From Pullulanibacillus pueri (lineage in GTDB: Bacteria > Bacillota > Bacilli > Bacillales > Sporolactobacillaceae): DNA of 64,000 bases. Below, piece after piece: positions 1-7,610 of the stretch. The position numbers were made by a program, and so were the translations under genes. The stretch spans positions 1-64,000 of the forward strand of contig NZ_BMFV01000026.1 of the NCBI RefSeq assembly GCF_014639255.1, written 5' to 3'. Within the stretch, counting starts at the first letter, position 1, and each line of letters begins with the position of its first letter. The notes under the pieces were generated by a model. It was not told the DNA's origin and did not search any database. It saw only the letters and a program-made list of their open reading frames with translations.

Positions 1-39
1 GCGTCATTTAAAAGATTTCTCTTTTTGCGCTTGGCTTTT

Positions 40-59
40 GTTCAGTTTTAAAGGAACAA
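40..59 (-). promoter_or_regulatory. rRNA operon leader, boxA-like antitermination element
   Basis: On the minus strand this reads TGTTCCTTTAAAACTGAAC, close to the boxA sequence that precedes 16S rRNA genes in Bacillus (TGTTCTTTGAAAACTGAAC, from memory). It lies about 30 bp downstream of a strong promoter, and the sequence to the left edge looks like rRNA leader. No mature 16S sequence is inside the window. The location next to pdaB matches the B. subtilis order, where an rRNA operon follows pdaB. Confidence 0.7.
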
Positions 60-90
60 TTTTTCTTTCGTCGCTTGTAGCAACTTTTAT

Positions 91-119
91 ATCTTAACAA
101 ATCGCAAATGATTTGTCAA
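91..119 (-). promoter_or_regulatory. Sigma-A promoter P2 of an rRNA operon
   Basis: The minus strand has -35 TTGACA (114-119), a 17-bp spacer and -10 TAAGAT (91-96). It is the nearer of two tandem promoters and sits just upstream of the boxA-like leader. Tandem sigma-A promoters are usual for Bacillus rRNA operons. Confidence 0.8.
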
Positions 120-172
120 CAACTTTTTTCTTGTTGTTTTTGTGTTTGCCGTCTGATTAAGGCGACTTGAAT

Positions 173-201
173 ACTATACCACGTATGATTTACAAATACA
201 A
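173..201 (-). promoter_or_regulatory. Sigma-A promoter P1 of an rRNA operon
   Basis: The minus strand has -35 TTGTAT (196-201), a 17-bp spacer and -10 TATAGT (173-178), about 80 bp upstream of P2. It lies downstream of the small gene at 250-480 and points at the same rRNA leader. Confidence 0.65.
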
Positions 202-249
202 TACCTATCTATAAAAAACCTGATATTTTTTCATTCTACTAATGAAACC

Positions 250-480
250 TTATTCATTGATATTCTTTTGACTAGGTTGGCGCATAAATTTAATACAGTC
301 CTCACTAGAGGCAAAACGCTTAAAAATCTTAAATAAAATTTGATAACGTTCTTCCATTGCCCTTCGAACCATATGATTGATTCTACTATCATCAATTTCA
401 AAGCTCAGTTCTTCAAGTTCCTTTTTTACCAAATACTCAATTTCACAAATTTCCTCTTCAGTAAAAAGTGCCCCAAGCAT
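250..480 (-). CDS. Small hypothetical protein, 76 aa
   Basis: I do not recognise this protein. It is a charged, soluble, probably helical protein with no membrane segment, signal peptide or cysteine motif: a Glu/Leu-rich first half (IEYLVKKELEEL, about residues 14-25) and a basic middle (RRAMEERYQILFKIFKRF). A GGAG element lies 10 bp before the ATG, and a possible promoter (TTGGAA, 18 bp, TATAAA) lies upstream. It sits between pdaB, which is divergent, and the rRNA promoters. Length, start signal and biased composition make it a likely real gene, but its role is unknown. Confidence 0.6.
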   Translation of the reverse strand: MLGALFTEEEICEIEYLVKKELEELSFEIDDSRINHMVRRAMEERYQILFKIFKRFASSEDCIKFMRQPSQKNINE

Positions 481-639
481 TCACTATCATCTCCACTACT
501 ATAATTTATATGTAGTTTGCCCAAGGACTTCCAAAATATTAACTATAAAAAATTAATATGGAATAAGTTATTTCAATCTAGTCATAACCCTGTCCAACCA
601 AAAATAAAATGGTACAAACCGTTCTAATGGAGGTTGCCT

Positions 640-1398
640 ATGCTTTTTATTTGGATACTCAATGGACGAAAAATCAAGAATCTTATTTTTATTGTCGTTG
701 CTGCTTTCTTTGCGGCTCTTGTTGCTTTCGTTCAGAATGAGGAAATCACAGTCTTTTCTACAAATGACGGTCCACGCGCTTTATCAAAGGTGGAGACTAA
801 CAAAAAACAAGTAGCCTTAACTTTTGATATTGGCTGGGGAGATGATCGCCTAGACCCCATTCTTAATTACCTTGAAAAAAATAAAATTAGAGCGACATTT
901 TTTATTACAGGTGAATGGGCCGAGCGCCACAAGGAAGTTGTGGAAGAAATGAAGAAAAAAGGGTTCGAAATAGACTCTCATGGGTATCGCCATGAGGCCT
1001 ATACAGCACTTAAATCTAATGAAATCACACGAGACATACAATTAGCCGCTTCCGCAATTGAAAAAGCGTCTGGATCAAAACCAGAATTTATTCGTCCACC
1101 AGAAGGAAAAATTAATTCAAGTGTTCTCAAAACAGCTTCAGATACAGGAGAACAAGTTGTTTTATGGAGCGTTAACCCTCAAGATTGGAAAAACAGCAAT
1201 TATAAATCAATCGCCAATGATGTCATTGAACAATCAGAAAAAGGGGGCATTATCCGACTACACGGATCAGATTCTGCAACCCAAACGTATAAGGCTTTAC
1301 CCATTATTATCAACAAATTGAAAGATAAGCACTATTCTTTTGTAACGCTTAAAGAACTTGTTTCCGACTCGACGACTAAAATTAAAAACATTCAATAA
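640..1398 (+). CDS. pdaB: Polysaccharide deacetylase PdaB, spore cell wall
   Basis: This is a CE4-family deacetylase with one N-terminal membrane anchor (about residues 14-32) and an outward-facing catalytic domain. Family motifs are visible: TFDIGWGDD near 61-69, metal-binding SHGYRH (His114, His118), RPP at 152-154 and RLHGSD near 206-211. The first acidic motif has the PdaB-type TFDIGWGD form rather than the usual TFDDGP. PdaB is needed to keep spores stable late in sporulation. I chose the ATG at 640 because a GGAGG ends 6 bp before it; an in-frame TTG lies 6 bp upstream. It is next to kbaA and gerD as in B. subtilis. Confidence 0.9.
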   Translation: MLFIWILNGRKIKNLIFIVVAAFFAALVAFVQNEEITVFSTNDGPRALSKVETNKKQVALTFDIGWGDDRLDPILNYLEKNKIRATFFITGEWAERHKEVVEEMKKKGFEIDSHGYRHEAYTALKSNEITRDIQLAASAIEKASGSKPEFIRPPEGKINSSVLKTASDTGEQVVLWSVNPQDWKNSNYKSIANDVIEQSEKGGIIRLHGSDSATQTYKALPIIINKLKDKHYSFVTLKELVSDSTTKIKNIQ

Positions 1399-1406
1399 CC
1401 GCTTAT

Positions 1407-1451
1407 AAATCTTTTCTACACGATTATTGTAGAGGAGATTTATTTTATTTT
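1407..1451 (+). terminator. Rho-independent terminator after pdaB
   Basis: A 14-bp stem (1407-1420 with 1428-1441, two G-T pairs) with a 7-base loop is followed by a T-rich run ATTTTATTTT. It begins 9 bp after the pdaB stop codon. Confidence 0.85.
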
Positions 1452-1523
1452 AAGGCAGAAGAAAAACCGAGCGAGGAGATACCCCTACTTTCGCCAAATG
1501 ATACATTATAAAAAAAGAAGACA

Positions 1524-2123
1524 TTATTTTGTCTCCTTAAGCAGTCTATGTAATTTTAAGATTTGGTAGGCATTACACGCAATAAGCGTTAATCCCATCA
1601 CCCAAAACATATTATCCTTTTGCCGTAAATCCGGCAACCATTCTAAGGTTGTGACCACAAACATAAAGAAAAGGGTAGGAATGTAGGCTATCTTATTTGT
1701 GTCCCGTTTCTTCATTTCGGCAACAATTAATGAAATAACAAGCAGTATAGCTGGTGGAATAATATATTCCCAGAGACTCTCTCCATGACTATGAAGAGCA
1801 CTATATCTTAGATAAACAAAATCAAAAAAGACAAAAAGAATCAGCAATAATTGGATGACTCCCCACCGTGAATGAGAACGAAAAATACCGAGCATAATGC
1901 GATGTAACGTCAAATAAGCAAAAAAGCCCATCTGACTTATCATACTAAAGAGTCCACCAAGAACAACCTTAATAAATAAGTCTATAAAAGCGCCTTTAAC
2001 ATGGCCGTCAGACATTCCCTGGCTTAAGGTCTCCCACTCCACAATAACTCCTACGACCAGTCCCACTATGCAACCGATTACTAAAGTTCTTATGAATAAC
2101 GAAATCCATTTCTGTATACTCAC
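1524..2123 (-). CDS. kbaA: KinB-signalling pathway activation protein KbaA
   Basis: A hydrophobic membrane protein of about 200 aa with roughly six transmembrane segments and no large soluble domain. In B. subtilis KbaA is needed for the KinB branch of the sporulation phosphorelay, although how it acts is unclear. The call rests on length, membrane topology and its position between gerD and pdaB. A GGGGG run lies 7 bp before the GTG at 2123, which I prefer to the TTG at 2126. It is transcribed opposite to both neighbours. Confidence 0.85.
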   Translation of the reverse strand: MSIQKWISLFIRTLVIGCIVGLVVGVIVEWETLSQGMSDGHVKGAFIDLFIKVVLGGLFSMISQMGFFAYLTLHRIMLGIFRSHSRWGVIQLLLILFVFFDFVYLRYSALHSHGESLWEYIIPPAILLVISLIVAEMKKRDTNKIAYIPTLFFMFVVTTLEWLPDLRQKDNMFWVMGLTLIACNAYQILKLHRLLKETK

Positions 2124-2203
2124 CAAGCATCCCCCAAATCTCCTGTCACACCGATTTTACCAATGTCCCTAAAAAAAATCCATTGTTAATCTTATTTGGT
2201 TAT

Positions 2204-2233
2204 GGATAAAAGAAAGCGCCAAAAGACATTCTA
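2204..2233 (+). promoter_or_regulatory. Probable sigma-G (forespore) promoter of gerD
   Basis: GGATA (2204-2208) and CATTCTA (2227-2233) are separated by 18 bp. The -10 fits the sigma-G form CATNHTA and the -35 is one base off the gHATR form. The gene starts 35 bp downstream. Forespore expression of gerD is established in B. subtilis. Confidence 0.6.
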
Positions 2234-2268
2234 TAACTAAATGATCGTTAAATGAGGGAGGTAAACGA

Positions 2269-2883
2269 ATGCATCATCTACGGAGATTTGGCTTGATTCT
2301 GTTACTGCTCATACTCTCTGTTGGTTGTTCTTCCCAACCCTCGGCGCAAGGGAGCAATCCAGATTATCAAACCACTAAAAAAATGGTAATTGATATGCTT
2401 AAAAGCGACGATGGTCAAAAGGCCATTCAAGATATATTAAGCGATGACCAGTTCAAAAAAGAACTCGTGATCAATCAAGACTTTGTAAAAAAAACCATCA
2501 CTGAGGCCGTCGCCTCTGAAAAGTCTAAAGATTTCTGGGAACAAATGCTGGCTGATCCTGAGTTTTCTCAACAACTTGCAACCACTATGCAAAAGAACAA
2601 CGAAAAAATCTTAAAACAACTTATGAATGACCCTAATTATCAGGAAGCTATGATGGCCATTTTTAAAGCTCCAGACATGGAAAGCCAATACCTTGACCTA
2701 TTAGAAACCCAACCTTTCCGTAAACAGATCCAAAAAGAAATTATTGAAACCATGGAAAGTCCTTTATTTAGCACACAGATGAGTAAAGCCCTGCAAAAGG
2801 CCGTTAAACAAGAAATGCAACAAAGTGAAAGTAAAAGCGGCGGAGGAAACGAAGGTGGGGATCAAACCGGTCAGTCATCCTAA
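2269..2883 (+). CDS. gerD: Spore germination lipoprotein GerD
   Basis: A 204-aa lipoprotein with a signal peptide ending in the lipobox LSVGC, so lipid attachment is expected at Cys20. The body is helical and charged, and the tail is a low-complexity Gly/Ser/Glu segment after about residue 185. GerD is a scaffold in the inner spore membrane that clusters germinant receptors; its core forms a superhelical trimer. GGGAGG lies 7 bp before the ATG. A sigma-G-like promoter upstream fits forespore expression. The gene is convergent with salA. Confidence 0.92.
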   Translation: MHHLRRFGLILLLLILSVGCSSQPSAQGSNPDYQTTKKMVIDMLKSDDGQKAIQDILSDDQFKKELVINQDFVKKTITEAVASEKSKDFWEQMLADPEFSQQLATTMQKNNEKILKQLMNDPNYQEAMMAIFKAPDMESQYLDLLETQPFRKQIQKEIIETMESPLFSTQMSKALQKAVKQEMQQSESKSGGGNEGGDQTGQSS

Positions 2884-2940
2884 TCACACCTCAATTTTCT
2901 ATGACCCACTCAAAACAGGTTTTGCCTTTACTCACCAAAA

Positions 2941-2991
2941 AATCCGAACTCTTCATTTTCAAACAGCTATTTGAAAATGAGAGTTCGGATT
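2941..2991. terminator. Bidirectional terminator between gerD and salA
   Basis: A long hairpin (2941-2963 with 2970-2991, one bulged base) has ATTTTTAT after it on the plus strand and TTTTTT after it on the minus strand. It can therefore end both convergent transcripts. Confidence 0.85.
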
Positions 2992-3058
2992 ATTTTTATG
3001 CAACAAACACGCCCCGTTAATGACCTGACATTTGTTTTTCGCTATCTGTGTTGCTTTT

Positions 3059-4102
3059 TTATTGGAGTTTATCTATAACTTTACCTGCAATTTCAATATA
3101 GACTTGTCCTATTTTATGCTCACCTGCATAAACGGATGGCGCAAAGACACCCTCCTGCTCCTCAGGTTGTTCAAGCGGAATCTTTCCAAGAAGATCTGTC
3201 TCAAGAACTTCGCTTAACTTCTCACCGCCGCCTTGGCCAAAGACATATTCCTTCTCACCGGTCAGTTTACTTTCAAAATAAGACATATTTTCAATAACGC
3301 CTAAAATATCATGCTCTGTTTTAATCGCCATGGCGCCTGCCCGTGCAGCAACAAAAGCCGCTGTTGCATGCGGAGTCGTGACAATAATCTCATGACAATG
3401 TGGAATCATGGAATGGACATCCATTGCAATATCCCCAGTACCTGGAGGTAAATCAAGGATCAAATAATCAAGATCTCCCCAGTCCACCTCAGTAAAGAAG
3501 TTATTAAGCATCTTACCGAGCATCGGTCCTCTCCAAATAACAGGGGAATTATCTTCTACAAAAAAGCCCATTGAGATGACTTTAACACCAAAACGCTCAA
3601 CTGGTACGATGTGTTGGTCTACCACTTGGGGACGGTTTTCAATCCCCATCATATCCGGGACACTAAACCCATAGATATCTGCATCTAATATCCCTACTTT
3701 TTTACCTAAACGGTGTAAAGCAATCGCTAAGTTAACGGACACAGTCGATTTACCAACACCGCCCTTACCACTTGCAATCGCAATAAATTTCGTTTTACTT
3801 CCTTTAGAAAGTAAGGTTGGTCGTCCTTCCGGAATACCTCCTAGTTTTTCTATAGCCTCTTCGCTTAATGGCTCAAAGCGTAAACCCACAGATTCCGCTC
3901 CAGCCGCCTTTAGCTTCTGCACAATTTCTTGCTGCACTTGCATTTGTTCGGCCGTTTGGGTCTTCGCCAAGGCTATTTTCACACTTACAAAAGAGTCAGA
4001 AATTTTTACTTCGCGGACACCCTCTGTTTCAACAACACTTTTATGTAAATGTGGATCTTTAACTGTTTTTAAAACTTCAAGGACTTGCTCCTTAGTCATC
4101 AT
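3059..4102 (-). CDS. salA: Mrp/NBP35-family ATPase SalA
   Basis: A 347-aa protein with an N-terminal MIP18/DUF59 domain (about 1-85) and a ParA-like P-loop domain with the deviant Walker A GKGGVGKS at 112-119. In B. subtilis SalA represses scoC and so raises degradative-enzyme production. Mrp proteins that carry iron-sulfur clusters have a CxxC motif after ENMSYF; here that stretch is ENMSYFESKLTGEKEY with no cysteine, so cluster transfer is unlikely. I chose the ATG at 4102, 8 bp after GGGAGG, over an upstream in-frame start. It lies between gerD and cwlD as in B. subtilis. Confidence 0.88.
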   Translation of the reverse strand: MMTKEQVLEVLKTVKDPHLHKSVVETEGVREVKISDSFVSVKIALAKTQTAEQMQVQQEIVQKLKAAGAESVGLRFEPLSEEAIEKLGGIPEGRPTLLSKGSKTKFIAIASGKGGVGKSTVSVNLAIALHRLGKKVGILDADIYGFSVPDMMGIENRPQVVDQHIVPVERFGVKVISMGFFVEDNSPVIWRGPMLGKMLNNFFTEVDWGDLDYLILDLPPGTGDIAMDVHSMIPHCHEIIVTTPHATAAFVAARAGAMAIKTEHDILGVIENMSYFESKLTGEKEYVFGQGGGEKLSEVLETDLLGKIPLEQPEEQEGVFAPSVYAGEHKIGQVYIEIAGKVIDKLQ

Positions 4103-4206
4103 ACGAAAAACCTCCCTTGTGCTAATGATAAGCACTACAAATAGTAGAAGTACTCAAGTCACTACAATCAGTATAACAATTTTAGATTAAAAAAGGAAAA
4201 ATTTAA

Positions 4207-4232
4207 GAACCAGCCTTTTATGAGGCTGGTTC
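4207..4232 (-). terminator. Terminator of the ybaK-cwlD transcript
   Basis: A 9-bp stem (GAACCAGCC at 4207-4215 with GGCTGGTTC at 4224-4232) is followed on the minus strand by TTAAATTTTT. The cwlD stop codon falls in the loop, so the last cwlD codons form one arm. Confidence 0.8.
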
Positions 4233-4931
4233 CTTTTCTTTGGTATAATATCTTAATATTCCGTTATATATAGATTCAGCAATTTTATTTTGATAATCGT
4301 TTTGGACTAAAAGTTGTTTTTCCGAAGGATTGGATAGAAAACCGACTTCAACTAATGATGAAGGAACTTTTGACTGTTTGAGTAAATAGATATGCCCGAT
4401 TTCTTTCGCCAAACGATCAGTATTTTCTAGATTTTTTCTTAATGAATCTTGAATAAAGGAGGCCAATTTTTTATTATCCTCTGACTTGGGATGATAGAAG
4501 GTCTGGGCACCATGCCACTGTGAGGCAGGAATTTTATTTAAATGAATACTGACAAACATGTCCGCATCTGAATGATTAATAATTTCTACTCTTCTTTGTA
4601 AATCTTGAGATTTCCGTTTACTCAGCCCTTTTAACCCTTCATCTGCTAAGTCCTTGTCCTTTTCCCTCGTCATAATAACCAAAGCTCCTGCTTCTTGAAG
4701 GTAATCGCGAAGCTTCTTCGTTATTTCCAGGGCAATATCATCTTCTTGAACATCACCACTTTCAGCCCCACCGTCAGCGCCTCCGTGACCTGGATCAAGT
4801 ACAATGATTCTACCCGCTAAAGGTAAATGCCACTGGTCCCATGAATGTCTTGTAATTACTTCATAATTAATAATAAGTATGAGTAATAAAACCCCTAATA
4901 TAATGACGGCCTTTTTTAAGCGACCTTGCAT
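4218..4931 (-). CDS. cwlD: Germination-specific N-acetylmuramoyl-L-alanine amidase CwlD
   Basis: A 237-aa Amidase_3 protein with an N-terminal membrane anchor (about 7-22). Zinc ligands are visible at His49 (LDPGHGG), Glu57 and His130 (SIHLN), with the catalytic Glu195 in LVEVGF. CwlD removes peptide side chains from muramic acid so that muramic-delta-lactam can form in spore cortex. The ATG at 4931 follows GGAGGG by 7 bp and gives the B. subtilis length; upstream in-frame starts lie before that ribosome-binding site. It follows ybaK at a gap of about 85 bp. Confidence 0.92.
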   Translation of the reverse strand: MQGRLKKAVIILGVLLLILIINYEVITRHSWDQWHLPLAGRIIVLDPGHGGADGGAESGDVQEDDIALEITKKLRDYLQEAGALVIMTREKDKDLADEGLKGLSKRKSQDLQRRVEIINHSDADMFVSIHLNKIPASQWHGAQTFYHPKSEDNKKLASFIQDSLRKNLENTDRLAKEIGHIYLLKQSKVPSSLVEVGFLSNPSEKQLLVQNDYQNKIAESIYNGILRYYTKEKEPAS

Positions 4932-5015
4932 ATATTTACCCTCCATCTCAGGCGACATGTCCTTATATAACATTTATATGGGACAAGGGGCAAATATATG
5001 AAAAGTTTTATGGAA

Positions 5016-5453
5016 TTAGTGCAACTTCAAGCGATAACGACGAATGGCATTCTCCAAACCATCTTTCCACCAATAATATAAGAATCCTTGACAGGCTGTG
5101 TAAAGCGATTGAATCATGACATCATCGGGAGAATACCAAAACATCCAAAAATCAAAGAGGTCATCGGTTAACACCTTCAATTGTTTTTCACTTCGAGCAT
5201 AAATATTGAGGATATCCTCACCATAATACCCAAAGCGACCAAAGGATGCCCCAAGTAATGAGGCCTCGATAGCGTAATCTAAACACATATCTGATATCGT
5301 TTGTCTATATAAATGTACTTTTTGTAAAAAGGGTTCAAAATAATCCTTAATAATGGCTTCCACTTCAGGAAGGGATAAGTCCTTTAACGCTTTTCTTTCT
5401 AAATCAAGCTGTTTATAACGGTACTTTTCATGAAAGCTCATGACCGTTCCCAT
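5016..5453 (-). CDS. ybaK: DUF2521 family protein YbaK
   Basis: A 145-aa protein that matches my memory of B. subtilis YbaK in length and in the block AIEASLLGASFGRFGYYGE (about 63-81), with aromatic-rich WW motifs near the C-terminus. Its function is not established. It lies directly upstream of cwlD on the same strand, as in B. subtilis. AAAGGAGG precedes both a GTG (5456) and an ATG (5453); the ATG has the better spacing of 8 bp. Confidence 0.85.
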   Translation of the reverse strand: MGTVMSFHEKYRYKQLDLERKALKDLSLPEVEAIIKDYFEPFLQKVHLYRQTISDMCLDYAIEASLLGASFGRFGYYGEDILNIYARSEKQLKVLTDDLFDFWMFWYSPDDVMIQSLYTACQGFLYYWWKDGLENAIRRYRLKLH

Positions 5454-5713
5454 CACATTCTCCTCCTTTCGTTATTAGTCTTTACCAAGAGGAAAATGGA
5501 ATGCTAACACCTTTTGCCATGGGAAAAGTTTAATGCCCAAGTAAGAAAAACCTGTCTACTGAAAGTTATCTGCAAAAGACTATAACCTTTACGGCTTCTC
5601 ACGAGTGAGAAATTTGTCTATACCTCACGCGATCATTTATTTTCATTATATCTCGCTTTAAGCGTGACTGCTCTCGAATTTGGCCATGGGAAAGGACTAA
5701 CATAGCCTTACAC

Positions 5714-6844
5714 TCATTCGCTCAAGCTCTCTCTCTGTTTTATTGTCCGTATGAATACTCCCAATACCCCGATAAGCGAAAAGATAAGGAAAGCCGTCGT
5801 ATACGAAGACATTTGAATAAGACCACCAGCAAGTGAGGCACCAATAAACTGACCAATTCCAAGCAATAAAAAGGAAAGGCTGATCCCTACTGATGGATTG
5901 TCAGAAAAAAGTGATGTTCCCCAGACAATGAAGACACCTGTTAAAAAAATATAAGTCATGCCAAATAGGATCGCAGAAAGAAAACTGATCGCTAAGATGG
6001 GAAGCGTAAGGAGAGCGACGGCACCTGCCATTAAAAGGACGCCTACCCAATATGACCATTGCATGCCTATGCGATGAATAATGCCACCAGCTAAGCCCCC
6101 CACAATTCCAAAAGCCCCCATCACAATCCAAAAACAAGTCGCTTCAGTATTTGGAACATTGTAATTGACCACGAGAAAACTCCTTGAGAATGTCCAATAA
6201 ATCGATGAACTGATCCCTATGAGTAGCGATGCAAGAATTAGTGGTATACTCCTTTTCCATAACGTTAACAATTCCCGAAAGGAAACAGGGGTAGCTTTTT
6301 GTTTTCGTGCTGGAATGACTTTTGCATTCCAAATGAGAACCACAACAGTGATCAAGGCAAACACAGCATAGGAAATCCGCCAATATTCCATAAAAAATAG
6401 AGCAATAGGTCCAGATAAAATAATCCCAAAGCTTGTTCCAGAATTGATCCATGTGTTTCCTCTGTCCTGCTCCGATGGTTTCAACTCATTTGCTGTAACT
6501 GTGCCAAAGGCTGGAGAGGCCCACCCTGTGCTTAAGCCGGCAACAAAAACACTGACACCCAACACAAAGGCGTTGGAAGAAACCGCTATGCCGACAATTC
6601 CAAGCAAAGCAAAAAGGGCGGACAAACGAATAGCAACATGCTGACCTGCCCTTTCAATCATTAGAGAAGAGGTTAAAAGAGCCATACAATAAGCAAAATA
6701 ACCTAGGGAACCAATAAAGCCAGAACACGCCTCGGTCAACTTGAATGTCTGTGATATCTCTGGTAAAAAAAGCCCGAAGCTAAAGCGGGCAAACGCATAG
6801 GAAATACCAATTAGAGCAATGCCGGGTAAAACCATTTTTCTCAC
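5714..6844 (-). CDS. MFS transporter, YbfB/YjiJ-like family
   Basis: A major facilitator of about 376 aa with 12 predicted membrane segments. The N-terminal pattern GISYAFARFSFGLFLPEI and the acidic/Arg loop MIERAG between helices 2 and 3 are typical of YbfB-like MFS proteins, whose substrates are mostly unknown. The GTG at 6844 is 8 bp after AAAGGG; the GTG at 6853 abuts the Shine-Dalgarno and is unlikely. It follows a TetR regulator on the same strand, and an operator identical to the one at the regulator gene overlaps its -10. It is therefore probably an efflux pump induced by the regulator's ligand. Confidence 0.85.
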   Translation of the reverse strand: MRKMVLPGIALIGISYAFARFSFGLFLPEISQTFKLTEACSGFIGSLGYFAYCMALLTSSLMIERAGQHVAIRLSALFALLGIVGIAVSSNAFVLGVSVFVAGLSTGWASPAFGTVTANELKPSEQDRGNTWINSGTSFGIILSGPIALFFMEYWRISYAVFALITVVVLIWNAKVIPARKQKATPVSFRELLTLWKRSIPLILASLLIGISSSIYWTFSRSFLVVNYNVPNTEATCFWIVMGAFGIVGGLAGGIIHRIGMQWSYWVGVLLMAGAVALLTLPILAISFLSAILFGMTYIFLTGVFIVWGTSLFSDNPSVGISLSFLLLGIGQFIGASLAGGLIQMSSYTTAFLIFSLIGVLGVFIRTIKQRESLSE

Positions 6845-6860
6845 TTTAAACACCCTTTCC

Positions 6861-6880
6861 TATATAGAACGATCATTATA
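6861..6880 (-). promoter_or_regulatory. TetR-family operator at the MFS gene promoter
   Basis: This 20-bp stretch is identical to 7479-7498 in front of the tetR gene. Its core AACGATCATT and flanks form an imperfect palindrome (14 of 18 bases symmetrical). On the minus strand it contains a perfect -10, TATAAT (6875-6880), so a bound repressor would block the promoter. Confidence 0.75.
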
Positions 6881-6924
6881 TTCACAAGCAAAAGAAAATG
6901 CGAGTAATATTACTCACAATTTAA

Positions 6925-7461
6925 TCATGAATCAAGAAAAACCCGATTTGTCATCGTCAGAAGTTGCTGGCCAACCACTTTAGGGTCTGTTGTTTCAGAG
7001 AGCGCAGTTGCCCCTTCTAGCAACAAAGTAAACTGCAAAGCATCCTCATCAGTGATCGTCTCATCCATATTTTGAATGAGCCTTACCATCGACTCTTTAT
7101 GATTGTTCACCAACTGCACCACCGGATGATCCGGATCACTGCCAAACTCCTCCTTAGCGCGCAAGAACATACAGCCACATTGTTGATGTTCTGCTAACCA
7201 ATCTGCGTGTCCCTTAGCGAGATTCAAGAGCGTCAATCGTTTATCATCTGATAAATAACGTCTTAAATACTTTTTATACTGCTGTTCACGGCGTTTCAAT
7301 ACTTCTACGATGAGGTCATCCTTTGACGCGAAGTGATTATACAAAGTCATAATCGCAATATCAGACTCCGAAATGATGCGTTTTAAACCAATCGCATGGA
7401 ACCCATTTTGGTAAAACAGCCTCTCAGCTACGCGCAATAACTTTTCCTTTTTTTCACTCAA
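6925..7461 (-). CDS. TetR/AcrR family transcriptional regulator
   Basis: A 178-aa repressor with an N-terminal helix-turn-helix: helix 1 LLRVAERLFYQNGF (about 8-21), then GLKRIISESDIAIMTLYNHFASKDDLI (about 25-51). The C-terminal ligand domain has a CGC motif near residue 95 that might be redox- or metal-sensitive, though this is a guess. The TTG at 7461 follows GAGGGG by 7 bp; an upstream in-frame ATG overlaps the operator and has no ribosome-binding site. It likely represses itself and the downstream MFS gene through the two identical operators. Confidence 0.85.
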   Translation of the reverse strand: MSEKKEKLLRVAERLFYQNGFHAIGLKRIISESDIAIMTLYNHFASKDDLIVEVLKRREQQYKKYLRRYLSDDKRLTLLNLAKGHADWLAEHQQCGCMFLRAKEEFGSDPDHPVVQLVNNHKESMVRLIQNMDETITDEDALQFTLLLEGATALSETTDPKVVGQQLLTMTNRVFLDS

Positions 7462-7478
7462 ACTAAATCCCCTCGCTT

Positions 7479-7498
7479 TATATAGAACGATCATTATA
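7479..7498 (-). promoter_or_regulatory. TetR-family operator at the regulator's own promoter
   Basis: Identical over 20 bp to the site at 6861-6880. It also contains a minus-strand -10 TATAAT (7493-7498). No good -35 is seen 17-18 bp upstream. The layout suggests autorepression. Confidence 0.75.
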
Positions 7499-7610
7499 CT
7501 CTCTAAAGAATAACATGATTGTAACCTTTGTTCAATAAAAAGGGCAGTCCTACATCTTGATTTTCTATGCCCAACCTGTTTCCTTCAGACCTAAACACGC
7601 TGATACTATA

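Noticed and set aside
561..600. Sigma-G or sigma-E promoter for pdaB (GAATA, 17 bp, CATAACC)
   Set aside because: The -10 misses the last two bases of CATNHTA, so it was too weak to list although such control is expected.
5596..5611. Palindrome TTCTCAC-GA-GTGAGAA after the MFS gene as a terminator
   Set aside because: The loop is too short and no T-run follows on the minus strand.
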